NCBI RefSeq assembly: GCF_003610195.1
Contig: NZ_RAPO01000001.1
Coordinates: 1,178,001-1,242,000, forward strand
From: Halopiger aswanensis
GTDB lineage: Archaea; Halobacteriota; Halobacteria; Halobacteriales; Natrialbaceae
Length of the DNA: 64,000 nt
Reading direction: 5' to 3'
Shown: positions 8,951 to 16,978 of the stretch, piece by piece
Layout: each line of letters starts with the position of its first letter
Numbering within the stretch: position 1 is the first letter of the stretch
Translations under genes and position numbers: made by a program
The notes under the pieces: model-generated
What the model was told of the DNA's origin: nothing
Database searches by the model: none
The model's input: the letters and a program-made list of their open reading frames with translations, nothing else

Positions 8951-9562
8951 ATGGATTACGAATCGAGTCTCGACCGTGCGATGGACGATGTCCCCGACAT
9001 CGGGGGCGACGAACAGCGGCTCCAGATCCCGGACGCCGAGACCCAGAAGGACGGCGCATTCACGCGCTTTACGAACCTCGGCGACATCGCCGACGTCCTC
9101 TCGCGCGAGGACGAGCACCTCCACCGGTTCATCCAGCGCGAGATGGGGACCAGCGGCAAACTCGAGGACGGCCGCGGCCGATACAACGGGACCTTCTCCG
9201 AGCAGGACTTCGACATGGCCGTCGACGCCTACGTCGACGAGTACGTCCTCTGTTCGGAGTGTGGTCTGCCGGACACCCGCCTCGTCCGGGAGGACCGCAC
9301 GCCGATGCTGCGCTGTGACGCCTGCGGTGCGTTCCGCCCGGTCACCAAGCGCTCCGCGAGCAGCCAGCAGCAACAGCAGGCCGACGCCGTCGAGGAAGGC
9401 GAGACCTACACCGTCGAGATCACCGGCACCGGTCGCAAGGGCGACGGTGTCGCCGAGAAGGGCGAGTACACGATCTTCGTCCCCGGCGCCGAAGAGGGCG
9501 ACGTCGTCGAGATCTACATCAAGAACATCTCGGGCAACCTCGCGTTCGCGGAACTGGCCTAA
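8951..9562 (+). CDS. Translation initiation factor aIF-2 beta with C-terminal TRAM domain
   Basis: This 203-residue protein is the beta subunit of archaeal initiation factor 2, which helps deliver initiator tRNA to the small ribosomal subunit. The eIF5/eIF2B-type fold covers about residues 30-110 (FTRFTNLGDIADVLSRE, then GTSGKLE). A zinc ribbon follows with CSECG and CDACG, a CxxC pair about 20 residues apart. After a Q-rich linker at about 138-145, the last 60 residues form a TRAM domain (YTVEITGTGRKGDGVAEKGEYTIFVPG), an RNA-binding module. The TRAM extension is a haloarchaeal version of the subunit. The ATG at 8951 suits the promoter spacing. Confidence 0.93.
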   Translation: MDYESSLDRAMDDVPDIGGDEQRLQIPDAETQKDGAFTRFTNLGDIADVLSREDEHLHRFIQREMGTSGKLEDGRGRYNGTFSEQDFDMAVDAYVDEYVLCSECGLPDTRLVREDRTPMLRCDACGAFRPVTKRSASSQQQQQADAVEEGETYTVEITGTGRKGDGVAEKGEYTIFVPGAEEGDVVEIYIKNISGNLAFAELA

Positions 9563-9626
9563 CGGGAGCCACTCGAGTTCTTCCCGATCTTCTCGCGGCG
9601 TCGATCACCGAGAGCCGTCGGACCGA

Positions 9627-9639
9627 TTACTTAAAGTAA
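9627..9639 (+). promoter_or_regulatory. Promoter with 13-base palindrome before the cobalamin operon
   Basis: The sequence TTACTT-A-AAGTAA is a perfect 6+1+6 inverted repeat. Its right half contains the TATA element (TTAAAG, 9631-9636), centred 27 bases before the GTG at 9661. A regulator bound here would block TBP, so this could be the operator of the B12 salvage operon. No other strong promoter is seen until the end of cbiZ. Confidence 0.5.
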
Positions 9640-9660
9640 ATTTGTCCTAGTAACACTGTC

Positions 9661-10347
9661 GTGGGAGTATCGTTCGACCTCTTCGGAACCCTCGTGGCCG
9701 CCGAGACGCCGGCCGATCCGGCCGACGCCGTCGCGACCGAACTCGCCGAGCGGGACGTTCCGGTCCCCGACGACTGGCAGGCCGCGTACACGGAGCCACA
9801 CGTCGACGCCCCCGAGGGCGCCGAGGTACCGCTTCCGGCTCACGTCGCCCGCGCGCTCGCGAGCCGCGGCATCGACTACGAGCGAAACGCGGTCAGACGG
9901 GCCGTCGTCGCGGCGTTCGACCCCGACGTGACGACCAGAGACGGGGCCCGCGAAGCGGTCGCCGCGGCCCGCGAACTGGGGCCGGTGGCGATCTGCTCGA
10001 ACTGCAGCGTTCCGGAACTCGTCGCCCGAACGCTGATCCGCGCCGACCTCGAGCGCGACGCCTTCGACGCCGTCGTCACGAGCGTCGGCTGCGGCTGGCG
10101 CAAGCCGGCCCCCGAGATCTTCGAACTGGCGGCCGACGAACTCGGCGTCGACCCGGCCGACCTCGTTCACGTCGGCGACGATCCGGACACCGACGGCGGC
10201 GTCGAGGCAGTTGGCGGGACGGCGCTATTGCTCGACGGCCGAGGCGATGACGGTGACGGCGACGACGGATTGACGCTCGAGGACGTTCCGGAACGACTGT
10301 CGGACCGATCGAACGCGAACGCATCGACACGGGATTCGGAGCGATGA
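9661..10347 (+). CDS. HAD-family phosphatase heading the cobalamin salvage operon
   Basis: This 228-residue haloacid dehalogenase-superfamily hydrolase has motif I FDLFGTLV near the start, motif II in ICSNCSVPE, motif III lysine in GWRKPAPEIF and motif IV HVGDDPDTDGG. All catalytic positions are present, so it should be an active phosphatase or related hydrolase. It is the first gene of the cbiB-cobS-cobY-cobT-cobD-cbiZ run and begins with GTG at the predicted transcription start. The position suggests a role in the pathway, possibly removing phosphate from alpha-ribazole phosphate or from the cobamide 5'-phosphate, a step with no other candidate in the cluster. That role is inference. Confidence 0.8.
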   Translation: MGVSFDLFGTLVAAETPADPADAVATELAERDVPVPDDWQAAYTEPHVDAPEGAEVPLPAHVARALASRGIDYERNAVRRAVVAAFDPDVTTRDGAREAVAAARELGPVAICSNCSVPELVARTLIRADLERDAFDAVVTSVGCGWRKPAPEIFELAADELGVDPADLVHVGDDPDTDGGVEAVGGTALLLDGRGDDGDGDDGLTLEDVPERLSDRSNANASTRDSER

Positions 10348-10396
10348 CGCCAACGGCGCGATCAGGGCCGGACCGCGACCAACAGGAGGGAGCCGC

Positions 10397-11416
10397 GTGA
10401 TCGCGACGCTGGGGATGATCGGTCTGGCGTTCAGCCTCGATCTTCTCCTGGGTGAGCCGCCGAACGCCGCCCACCCGGTCGCGTGGTTCGGCCGCCTCGT
10501 GGGCGCGCTCGACCGCGACTGGAGCGCGGCGACGGATACCCGCACCGAGAACGCGCCTCGACGGCAGCGCCGTGTCGGCATCGTGATTGCCCTCCTCGCG
10601 CCGCTGCTACCCGCCGTCGCGGCTGCCACCCTCGTCATCGCCGCGAGCGCGCTCGCTCCGCTCGCGGGCGCCGTCGCCGCCGCGCTCGTCCTCTTTCTGT
10701 CGATGAGCCTGCGTTCGCTGCTCGAGCTTACCGACACTGTGGTCGCAGCGACCGCGAATGCGAACGACCTCGAGACCGCCCGCGACCGGGTCCGCGGACT
10801 CGTCGGCCGCGATACGTCGGCGCTTTCGGCGGCGGAGCTTCGCAGTGCGGCCGTAGAGAGCGCGGCCGAGAACCTGGCGGACGGACTCGTGGCGACGCTG
10901 GTTCCGTTCGCCGTGCTCGCCCCGCTCTCGCCGCCGGCCGCGGCCGCCGCAGCCGCGTGGGTGAAGGGGGTCAACACGCTCGATTCGATGCTGGGCTACC
11001 CGGACAAGCCGATCGGCACCGCGAGCGCGCGACTCGACGACCTCGTGATGTGGCTCCCGGCGCGGCTCAGCGCGCTGGCGATCGCCGTCGCCGCCGGCGA
11101 CCACCTCGCACTAGAGCGTGCGCGACGGTGGGCTCGAGCACCGCCGTCGCCCAACTCCGGGTGGCCGATGGCGACGCTCGCCTGCGCGCTCGGGGTTCGA
11201 CTCCGCAAGCCGGGCGTCTACGACCTCAACCCGGACGCTCCGCTCCCCACAGTCGCTGACGGCGAGCGAGCCGTGCGCGTCGTCGGACGCGGGGCGGCGG
11301 TCGCGGTGCTCGTCGCCGTCGCGCTGGCGATCGGCGTCGACGCGGTCGCGGCCGATACGGTCGCGACGCCGCTCGAGGCGCCTCGACTCGCGGCGCCGGA
11401 GGTGACGCTCCGATGA
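10397..11416 (+). CDS. cbiB: Adenosylcobinamide-phosphate synthase CbiB
   Basis: This 339-residue integral membrane enzyme joins adenosylcobyric acid to aminopropanol phosphate, giving adenosylcobinamide phosphate. Diagnostic segments are LDLLLGEPPNAAHPVAWFG near the N-terminus, the central DGLVATLVPFAVLAPLSPP and KGVNTLDSMLGYPDKPIGTASARLDDL (split over the active site). Several Ala/Leu/Val-rich membrane helices are evident. A good Shine-Dalgarno site (AGGAGG, 10384-10389) precedes the GTG start. It overlaps cobS by four bases (ATGA), which indicates translational coupling. The length is normal for the family. Confidence 0.93.
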   Translation: MIATLGMIGLAFSLDLLLGEPPNAAHPVAWFGRLVGALDRDWSAATDTRTENAPRRQRRVGIVIALLAPLLPAVAAATLVIAASALAPLAGAVAAALVLFLSMSLRSLLELTDTVVAATANANDLETARDRVRGLVGRDTSALSAAELRSAAVESAAENLADGLVATLVPFAVLAPLSPPAAAAAAAWVKGVNTLDSMLGYPDKPIGTASARLDDLVMWLPARLSALAIAVAAGDHLALERARRWARAPPSPNSGWPMATLACALGVRLRKPGVYDLNPDAPLPTVADGERAVRVVGRGAAVAVLVAVALAIGVDAVAADTVATPLEAPRLAAPEVTLR

Positions 11417-12180
11417 CCGCACGCGGCCGAGGGTGGCCCGGCGCGATCCGCGCCGCGGTCGGGTTCCTGACGCGACTGCCGGTCCCTCACCGCGAGGGTG
11501 ACTGGGACGCGTTCCGCTCGCGGCCCGCCGCGTTTCCGATCGTCGGCCTCGTTTCGGGGTCGCTGGCGGCGATGCCGCTGCTCGCCGTCGACGTACTGCC
11601 GGCGTCGACCGTCGCGCTCGGCTACCTGCTCGCGGTCTATGCCGTGACTGGTGTCCACCACCTCGACGGGATCGCCGACCTCGGCGACGCCCTCGTCGTC
11701 CACGGTGATCAGGAGCGGCGGCGCGAGGTGCTGAAGGATACGACGACCGGTGTCGGCGCCGTGCTTGCAGTAGCGCTGACCGTGGCCGCTCTCGCCCTCG
11801 CGGGGCTCGGGCTGGCGGATCTGCCGCCGCTGACGGCGGTCGGGATCGCGATCGGCGCCGAGATCGGCGCGAAACTCGGGATGGCCGCGATGGCCTGCTT
11901 CGGCACCGCGGAGTTCGAGGGGATGGGCCGGCAGTTCACCGAGGCGTCGACGCCGGGACGGTTCGTCGTTCCGACGGGTGTCCTCGCCGGTGTAACTGTC
12001 CTCGTCTGGCCCGACCCGGCCGCTGTGGCACCGTGGAGTGCGCTCGCCGGAATCGGCCTGCCCTGGTACTGGGCGAACCGCAGCCTCGGCGGCATCAACG
12101 GCGACATCTTCGGCGCCGCGAACGAGATCGGCCGCATCGTCGGCGTTCACGCGGGGGTGATCGCGTGGACGCTCTCGTGA
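11413..12180 (+). CDS. cobS: Adenosylcobinamide-GDP ribazoletransferase (cobalamin synthase) CobS
   Basis: This 255-residue multi-pass membrane enzyme condenses adenosylcobinamide-GDP with alpha-ribazole or its phosphate, the step that closes the nucleotide loop. The N-terminal VGFLTRLPVPH and the acidic motif HHLDGIADLGDAL, which binds magnesium, are characteristic. FGTAEFEGMGRQF and NRSLGGINGDIFGAANEIG near the end are also conserved in the family. It overlaps cbiB by four bases and cobY by sixteen, so these three are made together. Confidence 0.93.
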   Translation: MTARGRGWPGAIRAAVGFLTRLPVPHREGDWDAFRSRPAAFPIVGLVSGSLAAMPLLAVDVLPASTVALGYLLAVYAVTGVHHLDGIADLGDALVVHGDQERRREVLKDTTTGVGAVLAVALTVAALALAGLGLADLPPLTAVGIAIGAEIGAKLGMAAMACFGTAEFEGMGRQFTEASTPGRFVVPTGVLAGVTVLVWPDPAAVAPWSALAGIGLPWYWANRSLGGINGDIFGAANEIGRIVGVHAGVIAWTLS

Positions 12181-12800
12181 TGTGCGGCGGAAAGGGAACG
12201 CGCCTCGAGAGCCCCCACGAGAAACCCCTGCATCCGATCGGCGGTACACCGATGGTCGATCGCGTCGTGGCGGCGCTCGCGGAGAGTCGCGTCGAGACGA
12301 TATCCGTCGCCGTCTCGCCGAACGCACCCGAGACGCGGGCCCACCTCGAGCGCGCCGCGCGCGAGCGCGAAGCCCTGACGACTGTCGAGACGCCGGGCGA
12401 GGGGTACGTTACAGATTTGATGCAGGTCCTCGAGCGCGACGACGTCTCGACGCCGATCCTCACCGTCGCCGCCGATCTCCCGCTGCTCGAGGCGCCGGTC
12501 GTCGATCGGGTGCTCGCCCGCCACCGTGACAGTGACCGGTCGCGGACCGTCTGCGTCCCCGTCGCACTCAAACGACGGCTCGGCGTCAGCGTGGACGCGC
12601 GCCTCGAGTCGCGCTCGCATCTCGCGCCGACGGGCCTCAACGTCGTCGGCGACGCCGACGCCGATTCGATCGACATCCATTACGATCCGCGACTCGCAGT
12701 GAACGTCAACCGACTCGAAGACGCACGGATCGCAGCCGAGCGAATACCGAACCGAACGGGCGAACCCGTACGAGATCGAGACGAACCCGACACGCAGTAA
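12165..12800 (+). CDS. cobY: Adenosylcobinamide-phosphate guanylyltransferase CobY
   Basis: This 211-residue protein is the archaeal enzyme that activates adenosylcobinamide phosphate with GTP. It replaces the bacterial kinase/transferase CobU. The nucleotidyltransferase signature MCGGKGTRLESPHEKPLHPI is at residues 6-25, followed by GGTPMVDRV and a VAADLPLLEAP metal-binding strand. I chose the GTG at 12165 because it gives MDALVMCGGKG, matching the usual N-terminus. The alternative ATG at 12180 would start at the P-loop itself. The start lies inside the end of cobS. The C-terminal 20 residues are charged and probably disordered. Confidence 0.9.
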   Translation: MDALVMCGGKGTRLESPHEKPLHPIGGTPMVDRVVAALAESRVETISVAVSPNAPETRAHLERAAREREALTTVETPGEGYVTDLMQVLERDDVSTPILTVAADLPLLEAPVVDRVLARHRDSDRSRTVCVPVALKRRLGVSVDARLESRSHLAPTGLNVVGDADADSIDIHYDPRLAVNVNRLEDARIAAERIPNRTGEPVRDRDEPDTQ

Positions 12801-12815
12801 TACGGAGACAACACG

Positions 12816-13853
12816 ATGCGCGTACTACTCGCAGCCGGCACGACCGACACCGCACTGATCGAGGGGATAAGCGCCGCCGGCGCGTCCCCGGAACTGATGG
12901 CCCACACGCCCGCGGCCGACGCCGAGATTCTCGCCTACGGCGAGCCGACCCGCGCGCCCGTGACGCCGGTGAGTCCGACGGGCTGTCCGACGCCCGCGGC
13001 GGTCACTCGCGCCGTGCGAGAAACGGTTGGCTTCGACATCGCGATCGTCGACGCCGGCCTCGCCGAGCCGACGACCGCGCCGACGGTCGGTATCGGGGAC
13101 GTCGCGCCGGGTGCGGACGTTCGCGAAGACGAGGCCGTCTCGGACGCTGGGGCGATCTTCGACCGCGCGCACGGGTACGGCACGAGCCTCCCCGACGACG
13201 ACCTCCTGATCGGAGAGACGATTCCCGGCGGGACCACCACGGCGCTGGGCGTTCTCACCGCGCTCGGCGAACCGATCGGCGTCTCCTCCTCGCTCCCCGA
13301 GAACCCCCTCGAGCACAAGCGCCGGGTGGTCGACGAGGGACTCGCAGCCAGCGACCTCGAGCCCGGCGCGTGCGCGGGAGCACCGCTCGAGGCGATCCGC
13401 GCCGTCGGCGATCCCGTCCAGCCGACGGTAGCCGGCGTCGCGGCCGGCGCGCTCGAGTCCGGCACCGGGGTGACGCTCGCGGGCGGCACGCAGATGATTG
13501 CCGTCGCCGCCCTCTTGCGCCACGCCGGCGTCGATGCACCGCTGTCGATCGCGACGACGTCGTTCGTCGCCGATGAGCGGGGGGACGATCTCGAGGCCGC
13601 TTGCGAGCGTCTCGACTGTGAGCTAACGGTGACGGACCCCGGATTCGCCGATCACGAGCGCGACCACGTCGCGATGAACCGCTACTGTGCCGGCGAGGCG
13701 AAGGAGGGCGTCGCGATGGGCGGTGCGCTCTCCCTTGTGCCGGACGGACAAATGGCCGACGTGCGCAATCAGTTCGAGACGGTCTGTTCGCGGCTCGGGA
13801 TCGACGCCGAACAGGGAGGACAGCACGACGACGAAGAATGCGGAGGTGACTGA
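12816..13853 (+). CDS. cobT: CobT-like nicotinate-nucleotide-dimethylbenzimidazole phosphoribosyltransferase
   Basis: This 345-residue protein belongs to the archaeal CobT family, which forms alpha-ribazole phosphate (or another lower-ligand nucleotide) from nicotinate mononucleotide. The N-terminus MRVLLAAGTTDTALIEGISAAG and the glycine-rich segments IPGGTTTALGVLTALGE and VTLAGGTQMIAVAALL are typical. The last 20 residues are a short acidic tail. It sits 15 bases after cobY with a purine-rich site (CGGAGAC) before the ATG, within the same operon. The true lower ligand in this organism is not known from sequence. Confidence 0.87.
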   Translation: MRVLLAAGTTDTALIEGISAAGASPELMAHTPAADAEILAYGEPTRAPVTPVSPTGCPTPAAVTRAVRETVGFDIAIVDAGLAEPTTAPTVGIGDVAPGADVREDEAVSDAGAIFDRAHGYGTSLPDDDLLIGETIPGGTTTALGVLTALGEPIGVSSSLPENPLEHKRRVVDEGLAASDLEPGACAGAPLEAIRAVGDPVQPTVAGVAAGALESGTGVTLAGGTQMIAVAALLRHAGVDAPLSIATTSFVADERGDDLEAACERLDCELTVTDPGFADHERDHVAMNRYCAGEAKEGVAMGGALSLVPDGQMADVRNQFETVCSRLGIDAEQGGQHDDEECGGD

Positions 13854-13857
13854 TACC

Positions 13858-14910
13858 GTGGACCCTGCCGCGATCCGCACCGCCGAGCGCGTCCCCCACG
13901 GCGGCGAGACCGACACGGACATCCTCGATTTCTCGGCGAACACGAACCCCCGAATACCCGACGGCGTCGAGGGCGTCTACGCCGACGCCCTCGAGGATGC
14001 CCGGCGCTACCCGGACGACGACTACCCCGATTTCCGCGCCGCGGCCGCCGGGTTCGTCGGCTGCGAACCCGACGACGTGGTTCCGACGCCCGGCGGACTG
14101 GCGGCGATTCGGCTCGCTATCGAAATCACGCTCGAGCCCGGCGACGAGGCCCTGGTTCCCTACCCGAGTTTCGGCGAGTACGCCCGCGAGGTTCGACTGC
14201 AGGGCGCACAGCCGCGGTTCATTCGGTACGACGACCTGTTCGCCCTCGAGCGCGAGGGCCTCGAGTCGGCTGCGCTCGCGGTCGTCTGCACGCCGAACAA
14301 TCCGACGGGCGAGGCGGCCGATCCCGACGAACTGGCCGCCTTCGCGGCTCGGTGCGAGCGGGCGGGCACGACGCTGTTGGTCGACGAGGCGTTTCTCGGC
14401 TTCACCGACCTGCCGTCGGCGGCCACCCTCGCGCGGGACCGCGACCTCGAGAACGTGATCGTCGCGCGTTCGTTGACCAAACTGTTCGGACTCCCCGGGT
14501 TGCGGGCGGGCTTCGCTGTTGCGACCGGCGAGCGGCGCGACGCGCTCGAGACGGCCCGCCGCGCGTGGTCGCTCGGGACGCCGGCCGCGCGGGTTGGCGC
14601 CCACTGCCTTCGGCAGGACGAGTTCGTCCGGGAGACGCGCGAGCGCGTCGCGAGCGAGCGCGAGCGACTGCGCGAGGCGCTCGGCGAGCGGTTCGACGTC
14701 TACTCGTCGGACGCCCCGTACCTCCTGTGTGACGTCGGCGACCGCGACGTCGCTGACGTGATCGCATCGGCCCGCGACCGCGGGGTTGCGATTCGGGACG
14801 CGACGACTTTCCGCGGCCTCGAGTCCCACGTTCGCGTCGCCGTCAAGGATCGCGCGGCGAACGACGAACTGCTCGCAGCGCTCGGTGTGCAGGGCAACCG
14901 CGACCGATGA
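13858..14910 (+). CDS. cobD: Threonine-phosphate decarboxylase CobD (PLP-dependent)
   Basis: This 350-residue fold-type I PLP enzyme decarboxylates L-threonine phosphate to aminopropanol phosphate, the linker used by CbiB. Key features are DFSANTNPRIPDG near the start, CTPNNPTGE, DEAFLGF and the PLP-lysine motif RSLTKLFGLPGLRAGF. The GTG at 13858 gives a standard MDPAAIRTAERVPHGG start. An in-frame GTG at 13846, which overlaps the cobT stop, would add four residues and cannot be excluded. It overlaps cbiZ by four bases. No dedicated threonine kinase is seen in the cluster. Confidence 0.9.
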   Translation: MDPAAIRTAERVPHGGETDTDILDFSANTNPRIPDGVEGVYADALEDARRYPDDDYPDFRAAAAGFVGCEPDDVVPTPGGLAAIRLAIEITLEPGDEALVPYPSFGEYAREVRLQGAQPRFIRYDDLFALEREGLESAALAVVCTPNNPTGEAADPDELAAFAARCERAGTTLLVDEAFLGFTDLPSAATLARDRDLENVIVARSLTKLFGLPGLRAGFAVATGERRDALETARRAWSLGTPAARVGAHCLRQDEFVRETRERVASERERLREALGERFDVYSSDAPYLLCDVGDRDVADVIASARDRGVAIRDATTFRGLESHVRVAVKDRAANDELLAALGVQGNRDR

Positions 14911-15785
14911 CGATGGAGACGACCGACGACAGCGATCGCGAGCGCGCGTACGAGGCGGAGCGTCGGGACGGCGTCCTCCGGGTTCGTCGCTCCGATCATG
15001 ACGCCGACGCCGAGTGGCTCTCGACCGGCTGGAACGGCGGCCGCCGGACCGCCGACTGCGCGTACAACGTCTCGGTTCCGGACGGCTGGGATCGGACCGA
15101 TCTCGAGGCGTACGTCGACGAACGGCTCGAGCGGGCGGACTTCGCCGATAGCGGCGACGGAGACGGTACTGCCGTCGCCGGTGGCGAGGACGAAACCCGC
15201 GACGCCGGCGGCGAGCCGCCCGTCCTGCTGACCGGCGTCGACCTCGAGGACGCCCGCGGTGCCCAGTGTGGCCCGGTAACGGTCTACGCCACCGCCGGCA
15301 TTTCGAATCCGGCGGCGCTGCCGATGGCCCCCGATGCTTCGACCGATGCCGACGCGGATCCGGGACCGGACTCGGACTTCGACTCGGAATTGGATCCGAC
15401 CGGCACCGTCAACCTCATCGTCGGGACGACGCGGGCCCTCGAGCCCGGCGCGCTGGCGAACCTGATCGCCGTCGCCGCGGAGGCGAAGGCGGCGACGCTG
15501 CTCGCGGCGACCGGATTTCCCGGCACCACGACTGACGCGGTCGTCGTCGGCCACGATCCGTCGGGTCCGGCCACCTCGTTTTCGGGTTCGGGAACGGCGG
15601 TCGGCGCGGCGACGCGGGCTTGCGTCCGCGACGCCGTTCGAGCGTCGCTGCGCGCACACTACGCGGGAATCGACCAACAGGTACCGTCGTCGGTCGACGC
15701 GGCGACCCACGGCGTCTCGACGGACGTTCGCGCCAGCGTGTTTCGACCGACGCCGTCCGACGGGTCGCCGGGGCAGGGCAATTAA
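14907..15785 (+). CDS. cbiZ: Adenosylcobinamide amidohydrolase CbiZ
   Basis: CbiZ removes the aminopropanol side chain from scavenged adenosylcobinamide, giving adenosylcobyric acid that CbiB can re-attach. This is the archaeal route of corrinoid salvage. The 292-residue protein has the family motif STGWNGGRRTADCAYNVSVP (residues about 37-56) and VNLIVGTTRALEPGALANLI followed by AEAKAATLLAATGFPGTTTDAVVVG, shown here only in part. An acidic insertion rich in D lies at about residues 145-165. An ATG at 14913 is an alternative start. It is the last gene of the operon. Confidence 0.9.
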   Translation: MTMETTDDSDRERAYEAERRDGVLRVRRSDHDADAEWLSTGWNGGRRTADCAYNVSVPDGWDRTDLEAYVDERLERADFADSGDGDGTAVAGGEDETRDAGGEPPVLLTGVDLEDARGAQCGPVTVYATAGISNPAALPMAPDASTDADADPGPDSDFDSELDPTGTVNLIVGTTRALEPGALANLIAVAAEAKAATLLAATGFPGTTTDAVVVGHDPSGPATSFSGSGTAVGAATRACVRDAVRASLRAHYAGIDQQVPSSVDAATHGVSTDVRASVFRPTPSDGSPGQGN

Positions 15786-15786
15786 A
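15780..15786 (+). promoter_or_regulatory. TATA-like element overlapping the cbiZ stop
   Basis: AATTAAA spans the TAA stop of cbiZ and is about 29 bases before the ATG at 15812. The next gene therefore probably has its own leaderless promoter rather than belonging to the cobalamin operon. Confidence 0.45.
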
Positions 15787-15811
15787 CGCGTTCGCCGCTA
15801 ACGACTGCTCG

Positions 15812-16264
15812 ATGGGAGAGGACGGAACCGACGAGAGCGATCCAACCCGGATCCGGTCGCTCGCCGTATCGGCGGAAGACGCCGTCAACGCGTACGCCTA
15901 CGGGCAGGAGAACCCCGGCGAGGCCGTCCTCCGCGTGACCTCGCCGTTCCACGGCCGGATGCGGGCGCGGCTTCACGTCTATCGAGTCGACGATACGCAG
16001 GTAACCGGGGCGATCCACGTTCCGCCCGAAGACGTCATCGCGGACGACGTGCTGGCGGCGTATCCGCACCTCGAGGACGAATTCGACGACCTCGCGGCGG
16101 ACACTCTCGATGAGCTGGACGACGCGGAAGCCGAACGGCTCCGAAAACGCCACGCCGAGGCCGTCGAAGAGTGGCAGGAGCGGGCCGAAGCCGCCATCGT
16201 CGAGACGGTGACGCTCGAGACCGACGACGGGCCCCACCAGGTCGACGTAAAACGACTCGGCTGA
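15812..16264 (+). CDS. Conserved haloarchaeal protein of unknown function
   Basis: This 150-residue acidic cytosolic protein has a compact alpha/beta N-terminal part (RSLAVSAEDAVNAYAYGQ, then VLRVTSPFHGRMRARLHVYR). A long charged helix follows (about residues 95-130, DELDDAEAERLRKRHAEAVEEW) with a short C-terminal strand. It has no signal peptide, cysteine motif or recognisable catalytic pattern. I do not recognise a family. Codon use is normal for the window. It follows cbiZ by 26 bases but appears to have its own promoter. Confidence 0.7.
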   Translation: MGEDGTDESDPTRIRSLAVSAEDAVNAYAYGQENPGEAVLRVTSPFHGRMRARLHVYRVDDTQVTGAIHVPPEDVIADDVLAAYPHLEDEFDDLAADTLDELDDAEAERLRKRHAEAVEEWQERAEAAIVETVTLETDDGPHQVDVKRLG

Positions 16265-16402
16265 GCCGCGCAGTAGCACGACTGTCGGAGCGCCACGACC
16301 GAGTCGACGACACGGATTTGGAGGGGACACGTCTCATGTCCTGCACTTTCACTTTCACTCCGGACGGATCGGTTTGACGTACCGTCTGTCCAATTGAGAG
16401 GT

Positions 16403-16612
16403 ATGGCACTGATCGTAGACGCGGCCGACGACCGGAGCGAGGTGGACAGCCGACGCGAAGGGACCGTGACGACCGCCGAGCGGCGTCGTCGCATCGACGT
16501 GACCGACCTCCGGACGGCCGGCATCGAGGAGTTCGTCCGCGCGAACGTCTCGACCGAACGCGTCTCGCTCGAGCACTGCGGCGCGCGGACGTATCTCGTG
16601 CTCGAGGAGTGA
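16403..16612 (+). CDS. Small conserved protein of unknown function
   Basis: This 69-residue protein starts MALIVDAADDRSEVDS and has a basic middle (TTAERRRRIDVTDL) and a C-terminal beta-like end (CGARTYLVLEE). The ATG at 16403 follows a purine-rich GAGAGGT and is preferred over the TTG at 16394. No domain is recognised. It stands alone on the plus strand between two convergent gene groups. Confidence 0.5.
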   Translation: MALIVDAADDRSEVDSRREGTVTTAERRRRIDVTDLRTAGIEEFVRANVSTERVSLEHCGARTYLVLEE

Positions 16613-16685
16613 GACGCAGCCCGCTGCTGACGGGGCGATAGACGTACTGACTCGAGTGCAAACTGTACCGACTGCTATCGACCCG

Positions 16686-16886
16686 TTAGCGGAATCGTCG
16701 GTAGGCCCGGAGCAGGAGCGAGACGGCGGTGCCGAAGCCGGGAATCCGCGACGAGGCGAGCGCGGAGCCCAGCAGGAGGACGCCGCTCTTGGGTCGGCCC
16801 TTCGAAAACTCCATGACGGCGTCGATGAGCGTCGTGACGACGCCGGCGTTTTTCAGCAGTTTCGTGCGGTTGGACGTAGCTGTCAT
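16686..16886 (-). CDS. Small basic protein of unknown function
   Basis: This 66-residue protein (MTATSNRTKLLKNAGVVTTL at the start) is basic, unlike most proteins here, with a hydrophobic stretch GVLLLGSALASSRIPGFGTAVSLLL and an RAYRRFR tail. This suggests membrane association. I chose the ATG complement at 16886 because the longer upstream frame loses haloarchaeal character. It lies downstream of the lipoprotein gene on the same strand, 92 bases away. Confidence 0.55.
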   Translation of the reverse strand: MTATSNRTKLLKNAGVVTTLIDAVMEFSKGRPKSGVLLLGSALASSRIPGFGTAVSLLLRAYRRFR

Positions 16887-16978
16887 GGGTCTAGCGAGAA
16901 CGAGCAGCGAGAAACGGATCGGGGTTGCATATGCCACGAACGAGCTTCGTGTCGTCGCGGTCGGCACGGACGCACGTC

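Noticed and set aside
16394-16402. TTG start nine bases before the chosen ATG of the 69-residue protein
   Set aside because: The purine-rich GAGAGGT lies between the two codons and fits the ATG at 16403 better.
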